A DNA stretch of 64,000 bases, from the NCBI GenBank assembly GCA_009760855.2, contig WPIO01000153.1, positions 577,001 to 641,000 of the forward strand, given 5' to 3'. Position 1 is the stretch's first letter. Every line of letters starts with the position of its first letter. Below are positions 1 to 10,754 of the stretch, piece by piece. This DNA is from Cristatella mucedo (taxonomy: Eukaryota > Bryozoa > Phylactolaemata > Cristatellidae). Under the pieces are notes generated by a model. That model did not search any database. It was not told where the DNA came from and saw only the letters and a program-made list of their open reading frames with translations. The position numbers and the translations under genes were made by a program.

Positions 1-124
1 TTTCTTTGGTTGATCTTGTGGCCACCCCGGTCGGTGCACAGGCTGCCCCCCTCCTCGGTCGCTAAGGGCGCTAGAGCTCAGGCTAGGTCTCTTCCCCTCT
101 CCTCTCCATTTCCGGCCCCCACAG

Positions 125-339
125 CATGGCAACGGTGCCACCTCGGTGAATGGTTATGCCCATCGACTCTACGACCTGGAGCCATCCTATCGTCGTGTCG
201 TCGACGAAATCATGGATAATTGGAAACGAAACGACGAAACCATGGATCGCGATTTTATGGCATATTTATATGAACGTCATCGAGAGAATTATTGTGGTGG
301 ATGTATCAAGGCACTTGTTGGAAAAATTGTATTTCCAAT
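125..339 (+). pseudogene. Piwi-like copy 1, exon before PAZ
   Basis: First exon of the best-preserved Piwi-like copy. A strong pyrimidine tract ending in CCCCCACAG precedes position 125, and the frame stays open from there. The translated end (MAYLYERHRENY, then CIKALVGKIV) matches the segment just before the PAZ core of animal PIWI proteins, where an 'LVGxIV' run precedes the RYNN motif. Copies 2 and 3 contain the same segment, so the border is supported by comparison. The 3' border is AAT|GCAAGA, a GC-type donor in the position where copy 3 has AAG|GCAAGT. PIWI proteins bind piRNAs and silence transposons. This copy probably does not function, because later exons are broken. The upstream part (YAHRLYDLEPSYRR) is absent from copies 2 and 3 and is less certain. 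Confidence 0.62.
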
Positions 340-1160
340 GCAAGAGTTCTTAAGATGGAATGCTCAATGCAGTATCGTCGAAGATAGGTCTAGTAACAGC
401 TATTACGTTTCATTCGTTAAAATTATAGATTTTTGTCGTTCGTTTTGTGGCTGTCATGCTGTGCCTTTACCCTGACTAGATACAAATGTTGGTTTAGTTA
501 AAGCTTCCCACCCTATACGTTATGGAATCATGATAAAGTATTTCAAAGGTACGTTTTTAATGTGGCATTCAAAATGTGGCTTACTTTTTTATTTTCATTT
601 TGAAAACTACAATGCATGAGAGCAGATTTATATTTGTGGCCTCCTGTCGTGCCATCATTCATGGGTTGTGTTATTGTATACATTCCTGGGTCAGCTAAGT
701 GACTAGTCAGAAAGAACAAATTGAGTTGGAAAGGCTATTTTTGCGTGGATGGGATTTGTGAAATAAGTACTGGCATAATAGCCATTAACCTGTTGCATTT
801 GACAATATTTGATTTCAAATAAGTTGAAATTCTTGGGAAAAATCAATATGGTTATAGCTGCTCAACCAGTCTGATGTTAATAGTAACCGGGTCAAATCAT
901 CTTACAAAGCAGTAAACAGCAAAAGTGGAAAAGTCTTACAAAGCGGTAAATGGCAAAAGTCTTCAAGATACATCTTGGTTTGACATTACGTATATTCGTG
1001 CATTGAAGAGTACAATACATTTCACCAAAGACTAGTCTTACCATAACCAACCTCTACTGGGGATAGCTGGAACACTTTTGGTGTGCCATATATTACTTGG
1101 CTAAACAACTTACCAATCTATTCAACGATTTTGCTTTAAACCAAGCATTTTGTATTTTAG

Positions 1161-1245
1161 GTACAGAAATAGGACCTGCAGAGTCGAGAACATTGCATTT
1201 AATTTAGATCCATCGAATACCTTCGAGTTTTTTGATAACGAAATG
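1161..1245 (+). pseudogene. Piwi-like copy 1, PAZ exon
   Basis: An 85-nt exon between TGTATTTTAG and a GTTAGT donor. It reads YRNRTCRVENIAFNLDP in one frame, the counterpart of the PAZ motif (Y-N-N-x-T-Y-R-V/I-D-D) of PIWI-clade Argonautes. The PAZ pocket holds the 3' end of the guide RNA. The matching exon in copy 2 (6300-6384) has exactly the same length and phase, which argues for descent from a once-coding exon. In copy 1 the aromatic Tyr of TYR has become Cys. By itself this exon is open. Confidence 0.75.
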
Positions 1246-1424
1246 GTTAGTTATTTCGCTTACTATAATAAGGTTTGTTGTCGTATGCAAGACTTTGAAT
1301 TTCTCATTTTTGCAAATGCAGCTTAGCCCTTGGCAATCAATCAGGGCAGTCAAGCAACTATAAACCATTCGTAGAGCTATTGTGTTAATATCAAGAAGTC
1401 CTATTAGGCCCTTCTCGTCAGTAG

Positions 1425-1597
1425 ACTAAAGAAGTGCTAGAAGAGCTAAGTTTGAATAGCGAGCTGCACACGGCAAATGGTTTGTTGCCTGGTGACAGGC
1501 GAATGTTCGCCTCATGAAGGAGTTGCATTTCAAACACAAAAATAAGTCCATCTAACAATCACCGGAAGTTGGCCGAGTAGATTAATGCACTCAATAG
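1425..1597 (+). pseudogene. Piwi-like copy 1, linker exon (frameshifted)
   Basis: The counterpart of copy 2's linker exon at 6551-6717, which reads cleanly as the PIWI 'L2' helix region after PAZ (ELCxxTGL). Copy 1 has the splice acceptor (GTCAGTAG) and a good donor (ATAG|GTAAGC). A one-base loss relative to copy 2, near 1500, shifts the frame to a TGA, and a further TAA and TAGs follow. Identification rests on alignment with copy 2 and with general PIWI architecture. Confidence 0.6.
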
Positions 1598-1661
1598 GTA
1601 AGCCTCAGCCAAGTAACGGCGTAATTTTGCTTCCGATGCAACATTAAACGTAATTTTTCAG

Positions 1662-1906
1662 TATTCTGTTCGGTCAAGCATATTTATACATCAGCCTTCC
1701 ATGTTTTTGAAGGAATCCACCTGTTCTTTCGATCCAATGGCAGGAAACTGGTCTAGAGATGCCCGATTAAATTTTCTCTCGCCTATGGATCTCAAGAAGT
1801 GGATACTTTGTTATCGTCATGTCGAGCAGATACTTGCTCTTGAATTTGTGGATATATTCCTCAAGGTTGCACATCGCATAGGTTTCACTGTTTCACTACC
1901 CAGTGT
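1662..1906 (+). pseudogene. Piwi-like copy 1, MID-domain exon
   Basis: Open exon after TTTTTCAG, ending at a GTAAGA donor at 1907. It contains MAGNWSRDARLNFLSP, then LKKWILCYR and EFVDIFLKVAHRIGF. This is the order seen at the linker/MID junction of PIWI proteins: D/N-W-S-R/K-E/D, then W-x-L-x-Y, then a helix ending in the 'K(V/I)xxxMG' turn. The MID domain anchors the 5' phosphate of the piRNA. The phase does not join smoothly to the preceding exon, so either an exon is missing or the frame has drifted. The apparent TAA stop at 1908-1910 lies beyond the predicted donor. Confidence 0.78.
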
Positions 1907-1984
1907 GTAAGAAGTAAACGGTAAATATCTGTTTTCCTGTAAGTTTTCGTCGTTTATAGCACCTATATAATTGCCTGCTTGCAG

Positions 1985-2147
1985 ATTTATATTAGCCGCC
2001 GATTGCACTGAAACCTATCTGACCAAGTTGGATGATAAAATCACAAACACAGTGCAGCTCGTTGTATCTCTCCTACCTAACACCAGCAAAGAAAGCTATG
2101 GTGCTACGAAAAGAATGTGCTGCACCTACCGCCTCGTTATATCTTAG
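1985..2147 (+). pseudogene. Piwi-like copy 1, second MID exon
   Basis: Follows the acceptor TTGCCTGCTTGCAG and ends at TTAG|GTGATT. The reading runs ETYLTKLDDKI, then QLVVSLLPNTSKESYGA. This matches the PIWI MID segment in which a helix is followed by the strand 'Q-x-V-V-C-L-L', then a 'Y-x-A-I-K-K' helix and a Cys/Pro loop. The 3' end makes sense (ECAAPTAS) only after a one-base shift near the A-run at 2109-2112, so a small indel is likely. No PIWI catalytic domain exons (DDH motifs) were found downstream. Confidence 0.72.
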
Positions 2148-2817
2148 GTGATTATTGCTAGAATATCAATAAGTATGAAAGACTTATTGGCTGCTCACTT
2201 ATATAGCAATGGAAGAGCCTCGGTGGTTTCTCCCCAGTTGCAGAGGCTAATAAGGGATTGCCTGCTTCGGAACTTGCAGTCATGACCTTCAGGATTTGCA
2301 GCCATGACCTGAGCCGTGAAACGTGAGCAGAGTACTCCGTGTACCTTTGGTTAGTATGCATCTCTACGATGCTAGCTCGGTGCAAAGGACCCGTATCAAA
2401 GGTAGTGCATAACTGCATATGTGTTCAAATTAGCTTACCCGGAAGCCACGTGACAGGTTTAACTCTTGATGATGTAATCATAATTAATATAGAAATCCTC
2501 TTACTTATTCTTCATTCTCACGATAAAAAACGTAGTAAAAAGTTATACCTGAAGAAAAACAGGCTTGCAAGCTGAGAAAAGACAAAAATTGGCTTCCAAA
2601 AACTAAAGACTCGGGTGCAAGGAACGTGATTGGAAACCAATTTATGCATCCCTGTTGTAATGCTATCTGAATATGTGAACTGTGTTGTTGATTTCATAGC
2701 TACGGCATTATGATTAGACCATGCAGAGGTCTATTTAATGAACCTAACACTTCAGCAAACAGACGTTCGAGTTGTGATTTGCAAATCAACGATGTCAAAT
2801 TTTGATCCCCTTTTGAA
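2148..2817 (+). other. No gene recognised (AT-rich)
   Basis: About 0.67 kb after the last recognisable Piwi copy 1 exon. I see short ORFs only, no convincing exon pair and no known repeat. It could be intron or decayed 3' sequence of the Piwi relic. Confidence 0.4.
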
Positions 2818-3292
2818 GTATTTTAGCAAGTTATCATATTATATTAATTAACGAACAAGGTGGTTTCCATGCTAAAGGCAGTTTTCTTGCAAAAGGGCCG
2901 TTAACTTTAACCTTAGTATATTTTGCATAACATTCAGCCGTGGTGGAGCCAAGGCTGAAGAACTTGGAGCACTGACATGTGTTCATAGTTTGCTGCGCTT
3001 TCTTTGCTTTCCTAGTCCATTCAATCGAAGAGGGAATGGGCAAGTTGCCGAGGAAAAAAGTTAAAAGACCGGCTCCACCAAGAATGCTAGGCAATGTGGT
3101 AGCTCAGCAATCCTCAAATATGAGCTCTGCTCGCTCGTTGAGTGTCGAAAACAATGCACCCACATAGGAATACTCAGAGGGAAAAAAACTTCATCAGCTC
3201 TACGTACGATGTCTCAGCAGTGGCTGCTTCTCAGAAGTAACCTAACTATTGCAGATTATGTGTATACCAACCAGACTGAGCTATTGTGTTGG
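2818..3292 (+). repeat. Direct duplicate block, copy a
   Basis: A roughly 475-bp block repeated at 3734-4208. Shared landmarks in order are CAAGGTGGTTTCCA, CAATCGAAGAG, AATGCTAGGCAATG or its variant, CCTCAAATATGAGCTC, CGCTCGTTGAGT and ACCAACCAGACT. The copies have diverged at scattered sites with small indels, so the event is old. No protein is recognised in either copy. Confidence 0.8.
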
Positions 3293-3733
3293 AGTGGTCT
3301 TTTATGAGACTAATTATCACCACTTTGCATACACCGCACATATCTGCCAAGTAAAGTGAACTTCTTAAAAAAATGCACAGGTTCAAAGTATACAAACAAC
3401 ATGAAAAGCTCACAAGAGAAGATGTCTCGAGTCGAGCTGAAAATTCATTTCTTGCAGCGACTGAAGCCGAAAGCGAGATTCATCAGTGAATATGAGCTAA
3501 AGGCTCGATCACCAAGAGCTGTCGATTTAAGTGTGTGGGACAGCGAAATAACTGCTTGCCGAGCAGCCTGTGAGATTAAACTGAAGGCAAACCAAGAGCA
3601 CATAAATAATCGAAAAGGCGAACGCTTGAAATCTACTGTGCCAGCTCACGCCCTGCTGAATCTGCACACAATCAGGTTTCATGCGAAAGCGTGACCTCTT
3701 ATAGACGACCGAATCAGGTGCACAGTCAAGTGG
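3293..3733 (+). other. Spacer between duplicate blocks
   Basis: The stretch between the two duplicated blocks. It contains an open frame on the + strand at 3356-3694 (112 codons, lysine/arginine-rich). I cannot match it to a family, and it has no supporting splice signals, so it is not called as a gene. Confidence 0.3.
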
Positions 3734-4208
3734 CATTTTATCAAGTTATGATATCACACTTATCAACGGCCAAGGTGGTTTCCACACTTGAGGCATCTTT
3801 CTTTCAAAGTGGCCGTTCGCTGCATGGATAGCATAATTCGCACAACGAGCAGCCCTGGTGTGGTCAAAGCTGCGAAAATCGAAGTGCCTGCATGTGCTCA
3901 CAGCTGGCTGGGCTTTCTTTGGTTTCCTTTACCAGACAATCGAAGAGAAAATACGCCAGTCACCGAGGATGAAACTTTTAAGATCATTTCCATAGAGAAT
4001 GCTAAGCAGTGTGGCAGCTCAGCCATCCTCAAATATGAGCTCAGCTCGCTCGTTGAGTAACGAAAATAATGCACCCATATTGGCATACCCAGAGAAAAAT
4101 AAGACTTAATCAGCTCTAGGTACGATGCCTCAGCAGCTGCATCTTGTCAGAAGTAATTTAAATATTGCAGAATAAGTGTGTACCAACCAGACTAAGCTAC
4201 TGTGTTAG
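3734..4208 (+). repeat. Direct duplicate block, copy b
   Basis: The second copy of the block at 2818-3292, in the same orientation and 916 bp downstream. The homologous run continues from the AAGTTATGATAT region to the ACTAAGCTACTGTGTT region. Confidence 0.8.
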
Positions 4209-5393
4209 AGTACTATTTGGGGACTCCAATGGTGATATCACATTGCTCTTACCTTTGGTTAGTGTGTCAATCGCAAAATTTCTCAAAAAATTGCTCCGAC
4301 AATTCGGCTACAATACACTGCAATCGACTTCAGTGGCACGGGCCAATACAGCAATCTGATGCAAAGTGTCCTGACATTGTAGGGCCAATGAACTAATTTA
4401 GAACGCATGTAAAAAAAAACAAACACTGGTCAAAGTCAACCGCATCATTTTAAAGTATTGTTTTCATGCAAACCCGGCCAAGGCACGGCAATATAAAGCA
4501 ACGACTTGGCTCGAAGCAGCAATTCCCCACAATTTTGGCAAGTCGATCACACACACATCGGCTGCACTTAATCTCAATTGTCATTGCATGCCTTATTTTT
4601 TAAGGTAAATGAAATCGCAGGATTTTCAAGCTATTTAGCATGCTAATTCTCAACAAAACGCGGCCATTGGAAGCTATGAAAGGAGCCAATACTGCGATGC
4701 GTGGCCAGTCGACAAGTGTATTAGCTGCACTAAAAGTGCAATCGAATCCTTTAAACCAAACATGAACGTACAATCGTCGGCGATGCACTGCAATCGACTG
4801 CCAAGTATTAGGTAAACACCTAAATTCACAAAGTACTATCAGAAATTGACGGAAAGTTTCTGGGCGAAGCTCTTTATGGATATCTCTTTCTTATACTCTA
4901 TTTTAGGTGCAGCCCGGAAATGACATTGTTGAGGCTAGCTGTAGGGCCCTGCAATTCAAATAAGGGAAATTACCTTCCCAGTGCAACAATCTTCTGCAAT
5001 CAGCTGCAAATTGACCACAAATCGGCTGTGCAGAGCTAAAACTATATGTCAGTTACGTAAGCCCACTCTTTATGTAGTGTTCAACTTCGATTTCAACTTA
5101 ATATGTGTTCAAAATCAGGCAGTGAACAGCAAAAATTGCTAATTGCCCGGCAGATCGTGCAATTCATCACAAATGAAGATATAAATTGACAGAATACATG
5201 TAACAGGAAAAAACTGTCTACATAGGGTAGTGAATGTTTTTTTCTGACATATGTTAATCCTCAATTTTGTCTTCTTAGCTTCATAGTTTCATATTGTGGC
5301 CAGGATTTCTTTATTAAATCAGTCGATGTGATGGTGAACTCTCGTTGCATGTTGACATTGTTCTCAAGATATGAAGAAATAAATATTAATCAG
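4209..5393 (+). other. No gene recognised
   Basis: About 1.2 kb with short ORFs only. The last part (from about 5230) is similar to the sequence before Piwi copy 3 (from about 10620), including CCAGGATTTCTTT. It is therefore duplicated intron or flank of the Piwi repeat unit. Confidence 0.45.
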
Positions 5394-5487
5394 TTCGCAA
5401 CGTTATGGAATGTTTACATGAACGTCATCGTGAGAATTATCGTGGCGACTGCATCAAGGCAATAGCTGCACATATTTTATTAACAAG
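5394..5487 (+). pseudogene. Piwi-like copy 2, exon before PAZ
   Basis: The counterpart of 125-339, starting after ATTAATCAG. It reads RNVMECLHERHRENY, then GDCIKAIAAHILLTR, in one frame. The donor has decayed to AAG|GAAAGT, where copy 3 has AAG|GCAAGT, so correct splicing of this copy is doubtful. Confidence 0.62.
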
Positions 5488-6299
5488 GAAAGTCTCCTTA
5501 ATATGCAATTGTAGATGCATAAACGTTTTCAATACCTCGGACATGGATCGAATTGCCACAATTAAGTTTTCCCCGTTTCGACTTGTACGGTTTAATTGTT
5601 TGTTTGTGGCCATAATGCTGTGCATAGACCTTGACTAGTTGCAACTATTGGTTTAGTTATAGCTTTCCACCCTATACGTCATGGAATCATCATTAGGTAT
5701 GTCAAATTCAATAAACTTATTCCATTGCACTATCAAATAGCAGCTTATGTTTTGAGTTTTTATATTGAGAACTAGATTGCACAAGGAGTTGATTTTCATA
5801 TGTGGCCTTGATTCGTGCCATCATTCACGGGTTGTGTTACTGCCTACATTCCTGACTCAGCTAAGTGACTAGTCAGAAAGAAAAAATTCACTTAGAAAGG
5901 TAATTCTTGTTTGTATTGTATTTTTGCTATAAGTAAAAGGCATGTTAGCCATTAACCTGTTGCACTTGACAATATTTAATTGCAAGTGAGTTGACTTCCT
6001 TGAATGAAAGACATAATGGTTATATTTGCCAAGCTAGTCGGAAGTTGCTTATAGTAACTGGGTCATTTACTTATAGAAAGCCGTAGAAGGCGAAGTAGAT
6101 AGCTTCGAGACACATCTTGGTTTTTAATTATATAAATAAATGCATTGAAGAGTGCAATGGAATTCACCAAAGACTAGTCTTACCATAACCAATCTCTTTT
6201 GTTGATAGATAGAGCATATGGGTTGCATATATTAGTTGGCAAAATGAATTACCTGTCCATGCAAAGCATTTGCTTTTAACCTAGCATTTGGTATTTTAG

Positions 6300-6384
6300 G
6301 TACGACAATTGTACCTACAGGGTCAACGACATTGCATTTAGTTTAGATCCATTGAATACCTTCGAGTCGTTCAATGACGAATCG
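6300..6384 (+). pseudogene. Piwi-like copy 2, PAZ exon
   Basis: Same length (85 nt) and phase as 1161-1245, between GGTATTTTAG and GTTAGC. It reads YDNCTYRVNDIAFSLDP, which is closer to the canonical PIWI PAZ motif than copy 1 (Tyr of TYR kept, N-D for D-D). The exon itself is intact. Confidence 0.76.
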
Positions 6385-6550
6385 GTTAGCTATTTCGCCT
6401 AATATGAAAATGTTTGCAACCATATGCAAGACCTTGAATTGCTACTTTTTGAAATGCAGCTTAAAGCTTGCCTATCGAACGACTAGAAACCTTTTTGTAG
6501 AGCTATAGTGCTAATATCAAGCAGTCCTATCAGGCTCTTCTCCTCATTAG

Positions 6551-6717
6551 ACTAAAGAAGAACAGCTACGTTTGATTCGCGAGCTGTGCACGGTGACTGG
6601 TTTGTCGGGTGGTGAGAGGTCAAATGTTCACCTCGTGAAGGCTATTGCATTCCATACACAAATAAGGGCAAGTACCGGTCATCAGAAGTTGGCAGAGTTG
6701 ATCGATGCACTCAACAG
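6551..6717 (+). pseudogene. Piwi-like copy 2, linker exon
   Basis: After the acceptor TCCTCATTAG it reads TKEEQLRLIRELCTVTGL, followed by a helical stretch to ELIDALN. This fits the PIWI linker helix following PAZ (R-L-I-P-E-L-C-x-x-T-G-L). The donor has mutated to AACAG|CTAAGC, where copy 1 keeps GTAAGC. Its frame is intact where copy 1's is broken, so the two copies carry independent lesions. Confidence 0.73.
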
Positions 6718-6781
6718 CTAAGCTTTAGCCCATAATATTTGTGATTTTGATAATGATGCAAGATTAAAGGTAATTTTTCAT

Positions 6782-7024
6782 TATTTTGTTAGGTCAAGCA
6801 TATTCTTTTACCAGCTTTTCATGTATTTAAAGAAACCCACCTGTTCCTACGATTCAATGGCAGGAGATTGGTCCCAAGACGTCCGTTGGAATTTTCTCTC
6901 GCCTATGGCTCAAAAAGTGGGTAATTTTGTGTACTCATAATGAGCAGATACTTGCTCTCAAATTTGTGGACCTATTCCTCAAGGTTGCACCAAGCATGAG
7001 TTTCACTGTTTCACTACCCACTGT
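6782..7024 (+). pseudogene. Piwi-like copy 2, MID exon (broken)
   Basis: Homologous to 1662-1906 but damaged. The acceptor CAG has become CAT at about 6779-6781. A small deletion after CTCTCGCCTATGG shifts the frame into TAA and TGA stops near 6939-6944. The segments MAGDWSQDVRWNFLSP and FVDLFLKVA can still be read in separate frames. The donor GT|GTGAGG is retained. Confidence 0.68.
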
Positions 7025-7103
7025 GTGAGGAGCTAACTGGTATTAATCGGATTTCCTTTACTTGTTCGTCGTTTATTGCCTGGATATAATTGCCTGTTTG
7101 CAG

Positions 7104-7165
7104 ATTTGAACAAATCGACGATTGCACTGAAACCTATCTGTCCAATTTGGAGGAAAAATCACCGG
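7104..7165 (+). pseudogene. Piwi-like copy 2, truncated second MID exon
   Basis: After TGCCTGTTTGCAG it reads DDCTETYLSNLEEK, matching 1985 onward, and is then lost at about 7165, where unrelated LINE-like sequence begins. A LINE insertion, or a deletion reaching into one, removed the rest of this copy. Confidence 0.65.
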
Positions 7166-7199
7166 TAACCACAGGAAGCTAAAGCCTTTGCTAAACTCG

Positions 7200-7500
7200 G
7201 TGAAAGACGCTGACCCACAAGGACCGCCACGGCTTGGCTCCTTCATACCTAGCTGAGCTGCTGCATCAGTTTCAGCCTGTTCGCGCCCTCAGGTCCTGTG
7301 TGGACAATACATTAGCTGTCCCATTCCTCCGCTTAAAGACAGTTGGTGACAAAAGCTTTAGCTCTGCAGGTCCTAGACTGTGGAACTCGCTTCCACAATT
7401 CTTACGAAACGATAACTACTCTCCTACTGCCGACTATGGTGCATCTTTTTCAGCGGTCCTGAACTGCTACTTCTATGCTACTCACTACCTCAACTTGTGG
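7200..7500 (+). mobile_element. CR1/L2-type LINE, RT C-terminal fragment
   Basis: Translates as HGLAPSYLAELLHQ, then VGDKSFSSAGPRLWNSLP. This is the hallmark C-terminal tail of CR1/L2-clade reverse transcriptases (APxYL, then GD(R/K)SFSxxxPRLWNSLP). It differs from the minus-strand LINE family elsewhere in this window. It is 5' truncated and has no complete domain. Confidence 0.82.
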
Positions 7501-8830
7501 AGTTACTGACGGAGATACAACACATAACATTACAAAGACACGAGTCAGTTCAGTCAAGCGAGCGTAGTATGTGAAGGAGACCGTTTGGTTTGCTGCTAAA
7601 CAAAACATGTTGCACGGCCTTCGAAGCCATGTGCTTTGAGCATAAGAGATGTGGTGCGGACTAAAATATAAGTGTTAAGGCGAGAAGCTGCATTAGTTAG
7701 AAATAATGTAGGCCTCCACAGTGGTAGTGGTGTTAAGGTGCAATGGTAGATATTCATTTATCGTGCTCTACCTGAGAGCTGTCGTGGAAATCTCTAGGGT
7801 GTGAACTTTCAGTTTGTAGGGCAGTGCCAAGCCTTTAGGGACCGCGGTCGGACGAAGAACCACATGTGTAAACCTAGATCGTAATAAGAATAATACCCTT
7901 ATATAGCACCTCAGATAAATTTATTTCCTTCCAGGCACTCTATGTTTACGGCGGCTTATCAATTGCATTAGTACTCAACTTAACCACGCTGATGCAGATG
8001 CGACTTTTAAATTTTCATGATGACAGTTTACTACGATGATTTTCACTAGGCGTTGCTTCACAAGGCGGTTGCTCTTCACAGCATCTGCCCCAAACATCGT
8101 GGGTTTGGCTCCTGCGGTAAGCGAATGCCTCTGCAATTGATGGCAACGATAGCCTTAAAGGCCGCTATACAAAAGACGCTCTCACGTCAGCAAGTATTTA
8201 CTATTTCTTTACCGGTAAACGTGATGCGGAATAAGTGTGAGTTTTCTCAGCTCAATGACGTGCCATGCTTATTAAGCAAGGGAAAGTCATCTCGGTAGCT
8301 TGAACCCGGCGGCGGTGCGATTAGGTTTAAGGGTAAGCAAGGAAGCTAAGGGTTGGAAAAGAAGGAAAGGAAGGAAAGGAAACTTAAGGGTAGGTAAGGA
8401 AGCTCCGAAATATGCAGACTAAACGGCGAGTTTGAACGACCTGGCACGACTAGATCTGAATGGAGTTGTAGCGTCGGCCACAGGCATCGGGCGCCAGTCG
8501 TCATTTTTCATTTTGAAGGAAAAGAAAATACCCTCCTACCTGGTGAACAGCCTACAAAATGGAGCATGCTAGTGCATGCAGACCCTGCTCGCCAAATGAT
8601 GCTGCAACTCGGTTTGCGGTTTTCTGAGCGACTTTGCTGCTGCTTTTTCGGAGGGCGGCAAGCGTTTTGCACTGCTGCAGTGCTGAAAGTTTCCGCACGC
8701 TCGCTATTTGTAGCCTACTGGTGACAGGCAGAGGGCCGTAAAACTCCTGTCTTGGCAGGCTCTTAGAGAAGAATAAAGCGAGGTAAGCGGGCGACTCGGG
8801 CACGCGCTCGAGCGGCACGCCTTAGCCATT
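7501..8830 (+). other. No gene recognised; purine-rich tract
   Basis: Short ORFs only. At about 8354-8392 there is a purine tract made of GGAAA/AAGGAAA repeats. I found no exon or repeat family I can name. Confidence 0.4.
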
Positions 8831-8875
8831 CACTTCGGTGACGCCATTGACGCCAATGATGAGCAAAAAGTCGCT

Positions 8876-8962
<87 letters not shown>

Positions 8963-9215
8963 CAGTCAGCTTCTCGCCTTATATACGCGGCCAAGTCGGA
9001 AGTAGCACTTACCTTTTTAGATATCTCACTACTCGTAAGCCGCAGCGTGTCCCGGTTATCGCTCGATTTTGCAACGTCATTGACGCCGACGACTAAAATT
9101 CGCTGAGAGAGAGACTGCGGTCAGCTTTTCGCCTTACGTATGGGCCCCAGTCGAAAGCAGCATGTTCCCTTTTTAAATATCGCACTGCTCGTAAGCCGCA
9201 GCGTATTCCGCATAT
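8831..9215 (+). repeat. Tandem duplication of about 240 bp with GA expansion
   Basis: Two tandem copies share the order TCATTGACGCC-like, GCTNAGAGAGAG, ACTGC(A/G)GTCAGCTT(C/T)TCGCCTTA, and CGTAAGCCGCAGCGT. The first copy carries a long GA run (8877-8959). The second has only a few GA units at the same place. The repeat expanded in one copy after the duplication, or contracted in the other. Confidence 0.75.
8877..8959 (+). repeat. (AG)n microsatellite
   Basis: An uninterrupted AG run of about 83 bp. Confidence 0.97.
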
Positions 9216-10619
9216 CGTGTGAGTCAGTGGTTTCAATTCACCGTCCTTGACCTATACTCATTCGCCAAAACGGATGTGCGTAGGCGTTTGCTCTTTCGTC
9301 CGGTTCGTGTGGGCACGTCGGGACTGTCGGTGTAATTTGTCTGAAATTGTAACCGAGTTCCAGGGGTCAGAGGCTAATTCCCTCCAAACCCCGCCATATT
9401 TCGGCCACGTTGCGGCTCGCCATGCCGCCGAGCTAGGGTAAGACGAGCGGCCGTCAGGTTAAACCTCTTTATAATAACGCATGCGCTAACAACAACATGG
9501 GAACTAAACAAGTCTACAGGAAGGGTCCTATACATAGTACACTACGGGGGCGCAAGACGACGCAGCAAGCGCAGACAAACGTGTTAGTTGGGGTCAGTCG
9601 GCTTCTGCAGTCCTGTCGTTGTACCAACTCCGAATCCAACAGTACGAGCGTACGCCGTCCAAAACCCGGCTGAGTATCTGCTGGCTAGTCCGAGTCGACA
9701 ACTACCACAGTCGTAAGCTTCCATCGAAAGACGCCAACACACGGGGGTCACGAACACGCTACAAGGGGAAAGCGGAATAAAAACAAGTCAACAACGAGCG
9801 AGCTATCCAGCTCCGCTCGGACCTTGGGTACTTGTTCCCTTGCGTGCGTGGCAGCATCGCCGGAGCACGCCTGCACGAATCCAGGTGCATAACTCGGCGA
9901 GACCGGGAGCCAGCAACACCACGACTTACTTGGCCAACATCCCGTACCCAAGAGCCCCGGTGACCTCACGTCACCGCATACATCCGGCCATGCCATAGGT
10001 CCGACCCGGCATAGCCGGTGACCCTAACCCTCAATATAGCCGTACTGTCCCAGCCAACCGAACCCAGCCGGGGTACACAATTATTTAAAGTGTATACAGT
10101 CACCTACTTGCCACTTTCGCCATTATGATGTCGACTACAACCGGCCGGTTGAAGGCAAGCGTGCCAGGAATACCTTGCTTCACCTACGTAATGCTGCCAT
10201 TGGCGGAGTGTATGCTTTCAACGGAAAACAGCTGTATTCGTCGGAAAGGTTACCTGTGGAGCTAGAGGCTGATTTTTATGTGAAACTAATCGCAGAGAAA
10301 ACTATGCATCTTCTCTATTTATGCAGCTTTTAATGCCGGTTTTTGCCATTGCCTGTCTTTAGACGAGTGAATTTGGGAGCAAAATTAGAGTGGACCACTA
10401 GAAAGTCAGGGTAACTGTATAGTGGATATATGAGCTTCCACTAGGAAGCCCGATAGTCGTCATGGTTTAACATATCGTGTTAAAGAAACCTTTGGCAAAG
10501 ATTGGGATGCAACAAGTCAACGGAAACTGTTTAATTATTACTGCAGAACTTTATGTATTTCGACATTAGTTAGTCAGATTTTAAACTAATTAAAGTTCTA
10601 CTTGGCAGCAAATGTGTTT
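9216..10619 (+). other. No gene recognised
   Basis: A locally GC-richer stretch (about 9.3-10.1 kb) with short ORFs on both strands, none matching a family I know. A minus-strand frame at 9748-9996 is open for 82 codons and Cys/Trp-rich, but has no other support. Confidence 0.35.
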
Positions 10620-10754
10620 TCTGTTGTATGTTCACTGTCAGTTCCGTCTTCCTAGTTTCATAGAGCGTCCAGGATTTCTTTTTTTACTTCATCAATGTGA
10701 AGGTTTAATCTTGTTCAACGTTGAGATTTTTAAGGGATATTAAGAAATGATCAA

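Noticed and set aside
1908-1910. TAA taken as the true end of a short gene at 1701-1910
   Set aside because: A splice donor (GTAAGA) overlaps the stop, the next exon with matching Piwi MID content starts at 1985, and copy 2 has the same arrangement.
9748-9996. 82-codon Cys/Trp-rich minus-strand ORF
   Set aside because: No homology that I recognise, no splice or promoter support. The length is expected by chance in GC-richer DNA.
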